Below, one piece after another: positions 29,102-38,928 of a stretch of DNA of 41,236 nucleotides; position 1 is the stretch's first letter, and each line of letters starts with the position of its first letter. Source of the stretch: Cymbomonas tetramitiformis (Eukaryota > Chlorophyta > Pyramimonadophyceae > Pyramimonadales > Pyramimonadaceae); assembly GCA_001247695.2 (NCBI GenBank), contig LGRX02031593.1, positions 1 to 41,236 of the forward strand, given 5' to 3'. The notes beneath the pieces are model-generated. The model searched no databases. It was not told the DNA's origin and saw nothing but the letters and a program-made list of their open reading frames with translations. Position numbers and translations under genes: made by a program.

Positions 29102-29992
29102 TTGAGTTTAGAAATCTAGATTTCAGCCATTGCAGGTTGACTGTGACAGAATATATTGATCACGAATATAAAAAATATACTGAAACCTAAATTTTATGGG
29201 TTCTATGGCGTGGTACGGCTCTTATGGCTTCTTATGGCGGGATTATACGCAGTGCAAACATTTACTACGGGTATTCCACCAATTAATTCACGTAACAAGC
29301 GCAAGAGCGAGACAATCGGTCAATGGAAAGATAAGATGAACGCCTAAACAGGTGTAAATATTTCGGGGCACTTTCGCCTTTTGACACTTATAATAAGGGA
29401 CAGAGTAGGGGCGCTGGGAACTTGAAAGATGACGCCGGATGACTGCATGTCACGTGAATGTTACAGAACACGGCAATTGCCTCTTACGTCTTAGGCCTCC
29501 GCAGATCAGAAAACACTCCGATCCGCTCCGGATGACAGTCATACTGACTGACATCCTCCGCTGACCAGAAAACCATCAGTTTCAGTAGAGGTATGTTGGC
29601 TTGACGCGGACTCGAAGCACAGCGGCAGCTGCATATACTCGTGAAGTTATCGAGCAGATCGACCTAGCAGTAGGTTTATGGCTTTATGGCGGGGGATCCT
29701 GAATCGTCATGTGCACAACTTCGGGGATTAACTTTTAATCCCCACGGTGTCACATCGATATCACCGATGTCATCCCCGATGTCATAAGCTGAAATCTGAA
29801 ATCTGAGAGGCCTGGTCTGTACTGTACTGTTCGGACAGTTGCCGTCACTGTGATTTCTGTGGAGTGTGTCGACTGTGTCGGTTTTTGCAGAACCGTGACC
29901 GTTTTTGCAGTTCTTGACCGTTTTTGCAGTTTTTGGCAGCGTCCCATTGATGCACAGCGAGTTTCGATGTTCTGAGTTGAATATATTTTATC
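29102..29992. other. Intergenic between divergent genes
   Basis: This is the upstream region of the minus-strand glycosyltransferase and of the plus-strand ORF at 29993. It includes a short direct repeat of (GA)CCGTTTTTGCAG(TTCTT), about 20 bp, three copies at roughly 29879-29930, and ATCGATATCACCGATGTCAT-type words at 29753-29783. No promoter element could be fixed. Confidence 0.45.
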
Positions 29993-31345
29993 ATGTGCAT
30001 TGCCTCTACACGTGATCGCCGTTTCAAGATAAATGCTGCGTACAAAAATAGTAAGCGAAAGGATAGCATCAAAGCCGCATCTCGCGGTTTGCTACGTTGC
30101 GCAAAGTGTAAGGCGGACCGAGAGGGAAGGCGATGCAACAAGGCTCACAACCGCAACTGGACTCATTGCAAGATGTACGGCTCCAAAGCTTGGCTGACTG
30201 TGGACAATTCGTATTCCGACAACCAGATTCTTCTCTTGTTTTTTCTGTGCCTGATCGGTTCAAATGGAAGCGCCCTACACAAAACGACGTCGATACTTTC
30301 TTTTCCGCATACACGAATGCCGCGAATAGAGGCTTGCCCAATATTAGCCTACGAACCTCGCGCAAAGATTACCTCATGGTCTATGGCCGATGTTCGTCGC
30401 TTACTTAAGTGCTTCACTAAACCTACCGTTGTTGACCTTCCACCAAATCTTGCGATCGACCCAGAACTCTCAGCTCCGAAATATCACCCCGCGTTCGATG
30501 TTTCCTTAGCTGAGATCGAGATTGGAGTGTTGGAAACGACTCTTGGACTGATTGAATCTGTTGAATTGACCGAAGTGGTTTTCCTCCATCAAAGTGACCC
30601 TAACCTAGCGCAAGAAATTCACGAGCTCTTTGGCATCAATCATCCTACACCTAAACAAACAAATTCTACCTTCCGCCAATGTAGTCGAACGATTCCTACG
30701 CTTGTAGTAAGTGCTATGACCGACCTCCTCCGAAAATGGACACTTTTCGACCTACCCTATGATATCATGGAAGTCCTGCACTATGAGATTCCTCCTCCCA
30801 CCAAGACTTCTCCTACAGGAGACATCGTGAAGCCTACCCCCGCCCTCCTATGCGCCCTCCAAGGGTGCAAGCTATACATCCTAGACCTCGTGAAGATGAG
30901 GAAAGGGTTTCTTCCTGGGGGACTTTGTCCTTGTGCAAATCCTGCATGTCCTAAGCCTGACCTGCGTGCCCAACATATTGGCGTCTCACTGCTTGGAGCT
31001 GGTGTAATCACCCGCATTCTGCGGACTGATGGGTTCTATGACTACATCACGTCAGTCCATCGCAGTTGTTTGACTTGTGGCACATCATCCTATGACCACG
31101 CACCCGCTATTCTATCCCAACTCCCTCTAGTCCTACAACATGAGATTGATATGGAACTCTCTGGTGGGATTCTCTCTAGCATCATGCTCACGCGCGCGGC
31201 GGCTCACAGCTTACGCCTCTTGCAAACCCGCAAGGTTGGCCCTGGCACGTTCAGCACCACCCTCAATGACCTCGCCATCAAGGCCTACACGGAGAGGGAG
31301 GGTGCATATTACTCCCAAGGTTTGGAGTATATTCGTCATCTCGAG
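29993..31345 (+). CDS. Uncharacterised Cys-rich protein, exon 1
   Basis: I do not firmly recognise it. The N-terminus is basic with a CAKCKADREGRRCNKAHNR cluster. A later segment has paired cysteines (CPCANPACP... about 30945, and CLTCG about 31070) flanking ILRTDGFYDYITSVHRSC, followed by a helical region. The layout recalls zinc-ribbon regions upstream of KDZ-type transposases, but no catalytic domain is present, so this is only a suggestion. In the stretch 30133-30408 another frame (FKWKRPTQNDVDTFFSAYTN...) looks more protein-like than frame 2, so a frame change or unseen intron near 30180-30400 is possible. I end the exon at CTC GAG|GTGATT because the frame after it degrades and a good acceptor follows. 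Confidence 0.45.
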
Positions 31346-31518
31346 GTGATTTGCCCATGTTTACTTATGTGCATTCACTGTGAAATGTAGATTCTAATTC
31401 TGAAATATGCGTAGAAGTGAACGAATGGCTTATACACTTTGTGCATGGTGAGGTGCCCACACATAGCGTCGCATGAGTTGTGACGTCTTCCGCTATCATG
31501 CGCGGAAATCCTTTGCAG
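31346..31518 (+). other. Putative spliceosomal intron, 173 bp, phase 0
   Basis: Donor GAG|GTGATT, acceptor CTTTGCAG|GAT, and a TTCTAATTC branch-like site near 31395. Splicing would bypass the stop at 31388-31390 and join two frames in phase. Confidence 0.4.
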
Positions 31519-31779
31519 GATATCGTAGGAGACCCCAGGTGGGAGGGTATGCCGACCTCACAGCAAGCTACCCTTCTAGAGGCGCGGGCTGAACTCCTCT
31601 CATCCAAACATTCGACGTTTGTCATTGCCCCCTTCCCTACCGCTTCGGAATTGTGCCTGAAGGAGCCACCTCCACGACAAGCACTGGCACAGCATCTACA
31701 GGACTCCTTGGCATCAGCCGCCACATACCGTCGCCGAGAGCTTCAAGGTGCGGACTTCCCTAGTATCGCCTCGATATGA
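31519..31779 (+). CDS. Uncharacterised Cys-rich protein, putative exon 2
   Basis: The sequence reads DIVGDPRWEGMPTSQQATLL... to SIASI and a stop. It is 86 codons with helix-like composition (ARAELL, RQALAQHLQDSLASAATYRRREL). It is assigned to the upstream exon only because the intron borders are in phase. It could equally be an independent fragment or a degraded element remnant. Confidence 0.35.
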   Translation, partial: DIVGDPRWEGMPTSQQATLLEARAELLSSKHSTFVIAPFPTASELCLKEPPPRQALAQHLQDSLASAATYRRRELQGADFPSIASI

Positions 31780-31939
31780 GAGTGTGTTGGGGGGGGGGCT
31801 TATGGTGCTCACAAAACAACTTGTTAACCTTAGAAGGATAGGGTTTGGCACGAAAGCATAAGGCGTGTACTCGGCCTCTTTTTGGGTTTGGGTATTGTGC
31901 CCAAAGATTTGGGACATCAGTTAGGTTAAGTTATCCATC

Positions 31940-32089
31940 ATGTGGTACAATCTGTGGTGAACATTTTGGTATAAGGATGGGTGGAGGGGGCTTAGTGAGC
32001 CCCCGGGGGGGTCCATTTGGGCTAGGGGGGTAGGATTAGGAGCATTGTCATCCAGCGTGTCATCAGCTGTCATACAGGATAGGGTATAG
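31940..32089. repeat. 199-bp-period repeat, partial copy at the left edge of the gag-only element
   Basis: GAACATTTTGGTATAAG...GGGTGGAGGGGGCTTAG...GTCATCAGCTGTCATACAGGATAGGGTATAG matches the unit at 41080-41223. The last five bases TATAG (32085-32089) are the target duplication of the element that follows. DNA from 31780 to 31940, including a G-run near 31790, shows no gene. Confidence 0.85.
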
Positions 32090-32283
32090 TGCGAGATATA
32101 TTAAGGCAGTAATATATCGGGTAATAAAGCAGTCGGAGAATGATAACTCAGAAGCTCATAAGATAAACAGAATACGAAATATATGTCTATCCTAGGGTAC
32201 TGTCACCGAGTACTGTACGGAGTACCGGTACAGCCCACTGGGTAATCTGGTGACCCCTAACGGGTGACACACAGATTCCCGCA
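32090..32283 (-). repeat. Gag-only element 3' LTR
   Basis: 194 bp; on the + strand it begins TGCGAGATAT and ends ATTCCCGCA. In sense orientation a weak purine-rich AGGGTGGTG abuts it (polypurine tract candidate, 32284-32293). It contains GTACGGAGTAC at 32215-32225, the same word seen in the gypsy LTR. The short + ORFs here are not genes. Confidence 0.9.
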
Positions 32284-32495
32284 CACCACCCTGTAACTGT
32301 ACATAGTACTAGTGCAGGTGGCAGTCTAGGAAATACAGATATGTCAAAATCCAAAAGCCCGAAACAGATAACAAACAGCACTTGGCTGGAAACAAGCTAG
32401 AGGGAGGCCTGTGCTCTCGGCCAAGGCGGTCCCTTTGCTATATGCTGCTAGATATGCATCGCGTGCTCTATATCTACAGCAGATGCACAAGCAAC

Positions 32496-32583
32496 TCAGC
32501 CACTTTCAAAGTGGTCTACAGCGGGGCAGAGTTCACTGTGGTTGTTGACAGAGTAGTCGGGGTTGTCAAACATGTCGGTCCAG
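32496..32583 (-). CDS. C-terminal end of the gag ORF of the gag-only element
   Basis: After removing the TIR element and one copy of its 9-bp duplication, the gag frame continues here for about 28 codons (WTDMFDNPDYSVNNHSE... ) and stops at TGA, 32496-32498. This shows that gag ends before any pol. From 32284 to 32495 nothing coding is supported. Confidence 0.7.
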
Positions 32584-32765
32584 AGCCAGAAGGGAAAAAT
32601 AATTAATATAGAATAAGTTTTCTTAATCTTAGAATAACCCGTTTCATCGTTAATTTAGAATAAGTTTTCTTGATGTCATCCGGCTATGACCGGTGGTCCT
32701 TTTCACGACTCGTGTTCAAATAATGTGCACACAGGTCAAACGCTCTCGTTCCCGCTGGTGCCATC

Positions 32766-32885
32766 ATGAGGAAGCCTCCAAAAAGCTTTAAGAAGGTTTG
32801 TCTCGCTTGTGATAATGGTGGGCGCCGTTGTAATAGACACTCACGGCGTGTCCTGCTTGAAAAAAGGCCCCTGTACTTCTTCTAG
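32766..32885 (+). CDS. Small basic CxxC protein in the TIR element
   Basis: 39 codons, MRKPPKSFKKVCLACDNGG then RRCNRHSRRVLL and LEKRPLYFF. The other end of the same element encodes, on the opposite strand (about 34365-34433), ICHLCHNRHSRRVLLDKK. The pairing C-x-x-C...NRHSRRVLL is therefore conserved in both inverted arms. The first ORF at 29993 has a similar CAKC...GRRCN cluster. It may be a DNA-binding peptide or an eroded transposase N-terminus. It is short, so confidence is low. Confidence 0.3.
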   Translation: MRKPPKSFKKVCLACDNGGRRCNRHSRRVLLEKRPLYFF

Positions 32886-32924
32886 ATTCTAAACCCTTTG
32901 ACTTGCCTTTTACCGCTGCACGCG

Positions 32925-34375
32925 ACCGGCAAGCATCTTTGAAACTTCCGAGTTTCAAAGATGCGTTTTGTATTTTGGGTGCACCCTAATTTTACAAAAC
33001 GGCCGAGCGCTTCCCGTTTGTGCGGGATATTCACATTTATTCCATGGAATATTTCATATGGATTAACACACATAAGCACGAAGGCATCGGCCACGCATCT
33101 TTGAAACTAACGAGTTTCAAAGATGCGTTTTTTGTCATTTGGGTGCGCATACCCAAATAACAAATCAGCCGAGCGCTTCCCGTTGGCGTGGGGTATCCAA
33201 CGCTTGAATGTTGAATATTCATTGTAATATGAGTTAGCAAGCGAGGTTGCAAAGGCATCGGGACAGAATCTACGAAACTGTCCTATGCCTTTGCCTTTGG
33301 GTTTGGGTTCGAAGGTGACACCCAAACCCAAAGATGCCAAACAGCCGAGGGCTTCCCGTGCGTCCTAACGCACGAAACTTGGCACGAATACTACCATGGT
33401 ACATATATTTAAGTTACCAGAAGCTCAAGGCTTCAAGTTACTTGTGCGCGAAACGCGCAATCTATTTCTAAGGCAGATGTTTTGGGTTTGGGTTCGAACG
33501 TGACACCCAAACCCAAAGATGCCAAACAGCCGAGGGCTTCCCGTGCGTCCTAACGCACGAAACTTGGCACGAATACTGCCAAGATACATATATTTAAGTT
33601 ACCGGAAGCTCAAGGCTTCAAGTTACTTGTGCGCGAAACGCGCAATTTATTTCTAAGGCAGATGTTTTGGGTTTGGGTTCGAACGTGACACCCAAACCCA
33701 AAGATGCCAAACAGCCGAGGCTTCCCGTGCGTCCTAGAGCACGAAACTTGGCACGAATACTGCCAAGATACATATATTTAAGTTACCAGAAGCTCAAGGC
33801 TTCAAGTTACTTTTGCGCGAAACGCGCAATCTATTTCTAAGGCAGATGCTTTGGGTTTGGGTTCGAACGTGACACCCAAACCCAAAGATGCCAAACAGCC
33901 GAGGGCTTCCCGTGCGTCCTAACGCACGAAACTTGGCACGAATACTACCATGGTACATATTTTTAAGTTACCAGAAGCTCAAGGCTTCAAGTTACTTGTG
34001 CGCGAAACGCGCAATCTATTTCTAAGGCAGATGTTTTGGGTTTGGGTTCGAACGTGACACCCAAACCCAAAGATGCCAAACAGCCGAGGGCTTCCCGTGC
34101 GTCCTAGAGCACGAACCTTGGCACGAATACTGCCAAGATACGTATATTTGAGTTACTTGAAGCTCAAGGCTTCAAGTTACTTTTGCGCGAAACGCGCAAT
34201 CTATTTCTAAGGCAGATGTTTTGGGTTTGGGTTCGAACGTGACACCCAAACCCAAAGATGCCAAACAGCCGAGGGCTTCCCGTGCGTCCTAGAGCACGAA
34301 ACTTGGCACACATACTGCCAAGATACACATCTTTCAGTAAGTTGAAGCTCAAGGCTTCAAGTTACTTACTTTTTG
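32925..34375. repeat. Satellite array, about 185-bp monomers made of consecutive hairpins
   Basis: Six close monomers start near 33289, with GGTTCGAA landmarks at 33307, 33491, 33676, 33860, 34045 and 34230 (spacing 184-185). Two diverged ones precede them from about 32925. A monomer contains, in order, TTTGGGTTTGGGT...ACCCAAACCCAAA, CGTGCG...CGCACG, CTTGGC...GCCAAG, GAAGC-TCAAG-GCTTC and TGCGCG-AAA-CGCGCA, that is, five potential stem-loops. Variants such as CGTGC...GCACG still pair. Confidence 0.88.
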
Positions 34376-34492
34376 TCAAGCAGAACACGCCGTGAGTGTC
34401 TATTGTGGCAAAGATGGCAAATAATAAAAGTCATTATGCGTAAAGAGTCGTTAATCACGGCCGTGACTTTTAGATTCACGGCCGTGAATCTT

Positions 34493-34550
34493 TCCGAATG
34501 GAACCAAAAACCGTTCGATTTTAATCGAACGGTTTTTGGTTCCATTCGGA
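34493..34550. repeat. Perfect 28-bp-arm hairpin
   Basis: TCCGAATGGAACC... at 34493 is followed after a two-base loop by its exact reverse complement ending GGTTCCATTCGGA at 34550. Just upstream (34456-34490) a CACGGCCGTGA palindrome occurs twice. Confidence 0.95.
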
Positions 34551-34729
34551 CATATGGACATCACGGCAAGACAACTCTTCAGTGTAATGTTTCGCATGGC
34601 ATGGGGATAGCTCAACAGGTACAGGTACAACGTCATGGATGCATGCACCGGTCATAGCCGGATGACATAAAGAAAACTTATTCTAAATTAACGATAAAAT
34701 GGGGTATTCTAAACTTATGAAAAAATATT

Positions 34730-36528
34730 CTAAATTAAATAGCCTACCAGCCAGAAGCCAGATCCAGATCCAGAAGGCCAGAACCAGTACCAGAAGCCAG
34801 AAGTCCAGAACCAGAGTCCAGAAATCCAGACACCAGGAAACCAGAGTCCAGAGTAGCAGCCAGGCGGAATGGCACAGGGGTTGGGGATAGGAGCGGGGAC
34901 TGGTAAGTAGGCAGGCGGGTCAGGCGGTAAGGCTGGCGGGGATAGCTCAGGAGGAACGGTGTAAATGTTGGCGGTCACCCAGTCAGAGTGAACCGCAGGA
35001 GGCATAGCAGGAGTAGGAACTGACTGCTGCACCACCGACCCGTGAGCGGTGGTGGTACAGCTAAGGACTGTCAGCACAGATAACAGGCCAGCAGCCAGAC
35101 GGGCAAAGCGGGGTGCAGGCGGCACACCGATGCGGTTGGCGGCAGGAGCCGCAGGAGGGTCTGGTGCAGTGAAAGGCTCGGGCTCACACTCGGAGTCAGT
35201 GTCAGAGCCGACAACCGACAGTGGAGGCCCCCAGATTGCTGGTGGGGGGGGAAGGGAGAAGGAGCCAAAGTGAAGATTGGGGTCTTGCTCAATCCGCAAG
35301 GCAAAGCGGTCAGCAAAGGTTCCTGAAAAGGGACTGTTGAAATTGTCGGGGTCATCGGCGGCAAGCGGTGCCGGTGCCGAGCCCGGTGGTAGAGAGGGGA
35401 CGGATTCCACGGCTGCGGCATGCGGTACCGCAGCGGGGGGATTGGCAGGAGGTGACAGTGGCACCACCTGAGGCACAGAGATCGTGCCAAAAGAAACACC
35501 GTCAGCCGCCGCAGCACGAGCAGCTGCGGTGGCATCCCGCAGTCCAGAGAGCACAGCGCGTGCCTCGGACAAGCGGGCAGTCATCCCGGGATCCGAAGGT
35601 GCAGGAACAGCCAAACCTGCATACTGGGCACGGAGCCCCAGGTCCAGAGATGCCGGGTACGTGAACGGGTCAACGTCGGACCTGACTACCGGGGAATCGT
35701 GCACCGTGCACAGCTCGGCGAAGGCGGCATCGTCCTCAGAGTCGAAGGCAGTCTGGAAGGCGGCCACGACGTCGTCCATCTCGTGTGCGGCAGCAGCGGC
35801 ATCGCTACCGCACGCACCAGCTACCGCGGGGCACCTGGCAGTGTCGTGATAGTGTCCAGGGCAAAGCGGGCATTCTTGAATGAAGGCGGAGGACAGGGAA
35901 TGGAATGATATGCAGCGGGCGGCATGCTTGGTGTAATGCTTTTGTGACCAATTGCCCCCCTTGGGGAACGGAGGGGCGGCAAAGCGGGAGCCGTGCGGCG
36001 GGTGTCTGAAATTGTTCCTGCCGTGGAACTTACCGCCACTGCGGTTCTGGGTGTCGCGCCACTTGGTTGGCGGGAATCGGACACCACCAGCCTTCTGGCG
36101 TGGTGGTGGCGGAGGCGGCTCAACGGGTCCAGGAACAGGATCCTTAACGGAATCCCGAAGCACGTCGAGTAAGTCAAACGCTTCACGGAGAACGCGGTCA
36201 AATTCGGATAGGAGGTCAGTGTCTGGGACATCCTTGCTGGCGTAAGCCGCAGAGAGCGGCAGCGACTTGGGCCGCACAGCAGTGGTGGGGCCCTCGGGAT
36301 GGGCGCACCACCACACTTCACAGACGTGTGCAAATATTTCCTCAATGGAAAACTTAGCCAATTCTGTGTCGAGTCTCAGTGGGGCAATCACCTCCTTGTA
36401 AAAATCTGGGTCGAGTGCGGAGAGCAGCTGGCGCTTGGCGTGCTGGTCATCCAGCGGACCAGCACCCGAGGCCGCTATAGCCTTCAAGCACTCATCGAAT
36501 TGCGCTACCAGCGGCTCTGGGTCAGCAG
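34730..36528 (-). CDS. gag: Copia-type Gag, central and C-terminal part (interrupted)
   Basis: True gag sequence on this side begins at the target duplication (36519-36528, reading SADP) and continues ADPEPLVAQFDECLKAI..., a copia/UBN2-like capsid region (DDQHAKRQLLSALDPDFYKEV, about 36360-36460). A Pro-rich linker and a CCHC zinc knuckle follow, CPLCPGHYHDTARC (about 35830-35880). Then come Ala/Pro-rich sequence, a hydrophobic stretch (LAAGLLSVLTVLSCTT, about 35045-35100) and a Trp/Phe/Gly-rich low-complexity tail (about 34760-34870). The frame runs into the 9-bp duplication of the TIR element at 34749-34757; the last codons up to 34730 belong to that element. Residues upstream of 36528 in the same ORF come from the fold-back arm. 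Confidence 0.8.
36519..36528. repeat. 10-bp target duplication GGGTCAGCAG (left copy)
   Basis: The second copy is at 39881-39890. In gag sense both read CTGCTGACCC in the same frame, so excision restores the gene. Confidence 0.9.
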
Positions 36529-36540
36529 CATAGCTCATAG

Positions 36541-37480
36541 AATGGATAAATGGATAAATGGATAAATGGATAAATGGATAAATCACCAAGTGAAAATACG
36601 AAACGGTCCTCGAAGTATTTTCAAGTGAAAATACAATGACGCGTCCCTCTTCCGGAATATCACCGCACCCCCCTCCCCGACAAGTGAAATTACACAACGG
36701 GCCCCGGAAATACTGAAAATACACTTTAGTCTCCTTTTGTGAAAAAATGCACCGACACCTCCCCGAAAAAGTCAAAATACAATTCAGGTGAAATACGACA
36801 AGTGAAAATACAATGACCCGTCCTTCTTTCGGAATATCACCGCACCCCCCTCCCCGACAAGTGAAAGTACACAACGGGCCCCGTAAATACTGAAAATACA
36901 CTTTGGTCTCCTTTTCTTTAAAAATGCACCGTCACCTCCCCGAAAAAGTCAAAATGCAATTCAGGTGAAAACAACAAGTGGAAAAAAGAAGGACGTGTTC
37001 TTCTTTCGGAATATCACCGCACCCCCCTCCCCGACAAGTGAAATTACACAACGGGCCCCGAAATTTTTGAAAATACACTTTAGTCCCCTTTTGTGAAAAA
37101 ATGCACCGACACCTCCCCGAAAAAGTCAAAATACAAATCAGGTGAAAAATACCAAGTGAAAATAACGGGAAGTTTCCTTTTTTCAGAATAACTACGACTC
37201 ACAGAAAATATCACAATGACAACCCTTGTCACCATTGACAGCTAATAAAAAACTGATATTCAGATAATAAGAAGTCCGTGTTAATTATCTTTGAAACATA
37301 TAATTATTGTCATCGATGACGATATTTCCAGGTGCTGAAAAAAAAATTGTTTTATACTTTATTTATAAAGTAGGAAAATTTGTCATCGATGACGATATTT
37401 TTCGGTTGCATGAAAACATCAAGTTACAACAACAAGCTTGTCATCGGTGACGTTTTTCTCACTATTTGCAAAATAGGTCT
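36541..37480. repeat. Left inverted arm of the fold-back element
   Basis: It starts with about five GGATAAAT copies (36543-36582), followed by three units of roughly 177 bp (landmark CCGCACCCCCCTCCCCGAC at about 36664, 36841 and 37018), then AT-rich sequence with two GTCATCGATGAC sites. It aligns in reverse complement to 38929-39870. The ORF translated through the units is a by-product of their length being a multiple of three. Confidence 0.88.
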
Positions 37481-38928
37481 GCGAACAAATAAATTATAGA
37501 ATAACGCGAATAACGCGTGCTGCACGCTTATACTAAGAAATCATAGGAATAATTATAGAAAATAGAAGCCGCTAGGCAGGAAGGTGGCAACGTTGCAACG
37601 TCTGCGAGCGGAAAGCTACTACTAAGAAAAGAAGGGAAGCCAAACGCTTCAAGAGTGAAAGTTAAAAAAGAACAATTTCGAGTCTGCTGTCGCGGTCAGA
37701 GTTTGTAAACATAAAGAAAGCGAAATATTGTTAAGTCTTTTAAAGTCTTCAACGCAACGCTAATAAGGACCAATCCAGTTTCACATTAGAAAGTCACCTT
37801 GAAACCCCAATCAGATCTAATCTTGCAAGACTCCGTTAAGAAGCGCTATTTTACCTATTGTTGCTTGTGCTGCAAGCAGTGAAACATCTAAGCAAATAGC
37901 TGATATTAATGAGCTAGCGAATTAGTATCCGATTGCGCCGAGGTTTGTTCCTCGGGAGCTCAAGGTGAAAGTGCAGGTATGTTTTTATTTTTTCAGACTT
38001 TTTATTGATAACATCTTGCGGTGAAAAAGTTTACATTGGTGTCGCTGTTTTTAGTTTTCTCTTTTTTGTCATCGATGACGACTCCACCTAATTTGTCAAC
38101 GAGTTCGCTTTTGGCACAAGTTTTATTTCTTTCTGAAACGTCATCGATGACAACTTACCTCTCTTGCCGTTGATTTAGTCGTTATTTTTCTACGAACATG
38201 GTATTCCTTGTCATCGATGACAATATTTTTATCATCGATGACGCTTTGGGTACTTGTTCTGTTTATTCACTGGACGTATCTACGTTTAGAACTATTTTTG
38301 TCATCGATGTCAATATTTTGTCATCGATGACAATATTTTTCTGAGACCGAATGCTTGTGACAAGTTTTTCCTGAGGATATTACCCCCATGGAGATCAACT
38401 TTCTTGCGGGCTCTCACAGTTTTGTTTCCAACGAGAAGGGAGTCAAAGCCTATACTTTTTTTTCGTTCGTCGATGACGGATGTGTCCGTCATTGGTGACG
38501 GACGTTCCGCAGTTATTTCAAAAAGTATGGAACTGTCCGTCACCAATCACGGACGTTTTTTTTTCTCTTGATGAGTTATTACCTTCAACGTCAAAGATAG
38601 CGGCAGTTTTAAAAGTCTCTAATTACGCAGCGTCTAAGTTATTTAACCGTCGATGTCTTTACGATGAACTCGCAACAAACCGCGGCGCAATCGTATACTG
38701 ATTCCCTAGTAGCTCATTGGTATTATCAGCTAGTTGCGCAGACTTTTTATTGCGTGCGGCACATTCTAAGACAGCGCTTCTTTAAGAAGTCTTACAAGAT
38801 TGGATCCGAAAGAATCTTAGTGACTTTTGAAACTGCAAAGATTCTGGACCGGTCATAATATTCAGCTTTGCGTTAAAGACTTTAGAACAAGTCTCTAATT
38901 ACGCAGCGTGTAAGTTATCAACCCGTGT
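37481..38928. other. Core of the fold-back element with a GTCATCGATGAC palindrome cluster
   Basis: Perfect GTCATCGATGAC sites at 38068, 38140, 38210 and 38320, with one-base variants at 38231 and 38300. The arms add perfect sites at 37309, 37382, 39016 and 39088 and variants at 37440 and 38958. A second dyad, GTCCGTCAYTGGTGACGGAC-like, occurs at about 38482-38501 and again at 38536-38555 in inverted form. A CTCTAATTACGCAGCG word repeats at 38618 and 38893. I see no gene. Confidence 0.75.

Larger units (their letters stand above)
32593..34748. mobile_element. TIR element, 2,156 bp, 9-bp target duplication (Mutator-like, no transposase)
   Basis: It is flanked by AGCCAGAAG at 32584-32592 and 34749-34757. 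Its ends are inverted repeats of about 103 bp (32593-32695 and 34646-34748), both starting GG, with repeated TAGAATAAG words and a shared ATGTCATCCGGCTATGACCG block. Homology resumes further in (32840-32880 against 34365-34410). Between the TIRs are a small Cys-rich ORF, a satellite array and a long hairpin. A 9-bp duplication and long TIRs fit Mutator-like elements. The gag frame is restored exactly when it is removed. Confidence 0.82.

Noticed and set aside
33295..34235. TTTGGG runs as telomeric repeats
   Set aside because: Only two TTTGGG units occur per monomer, inside a hairpin; there is no long telomere tract.
33289..34375. Possible CRISPR array
   Set aside because: The spacing is regular, but the whole 185-bp monomer is repeated with no unique spacers, and the context is eukaryotic transposons.
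36541..36901. N-terminal extension of the 34730-36901 reading frame
   Set aside because: This part is the fold-back arm; gag on this side begins at the 10-bp duplication.
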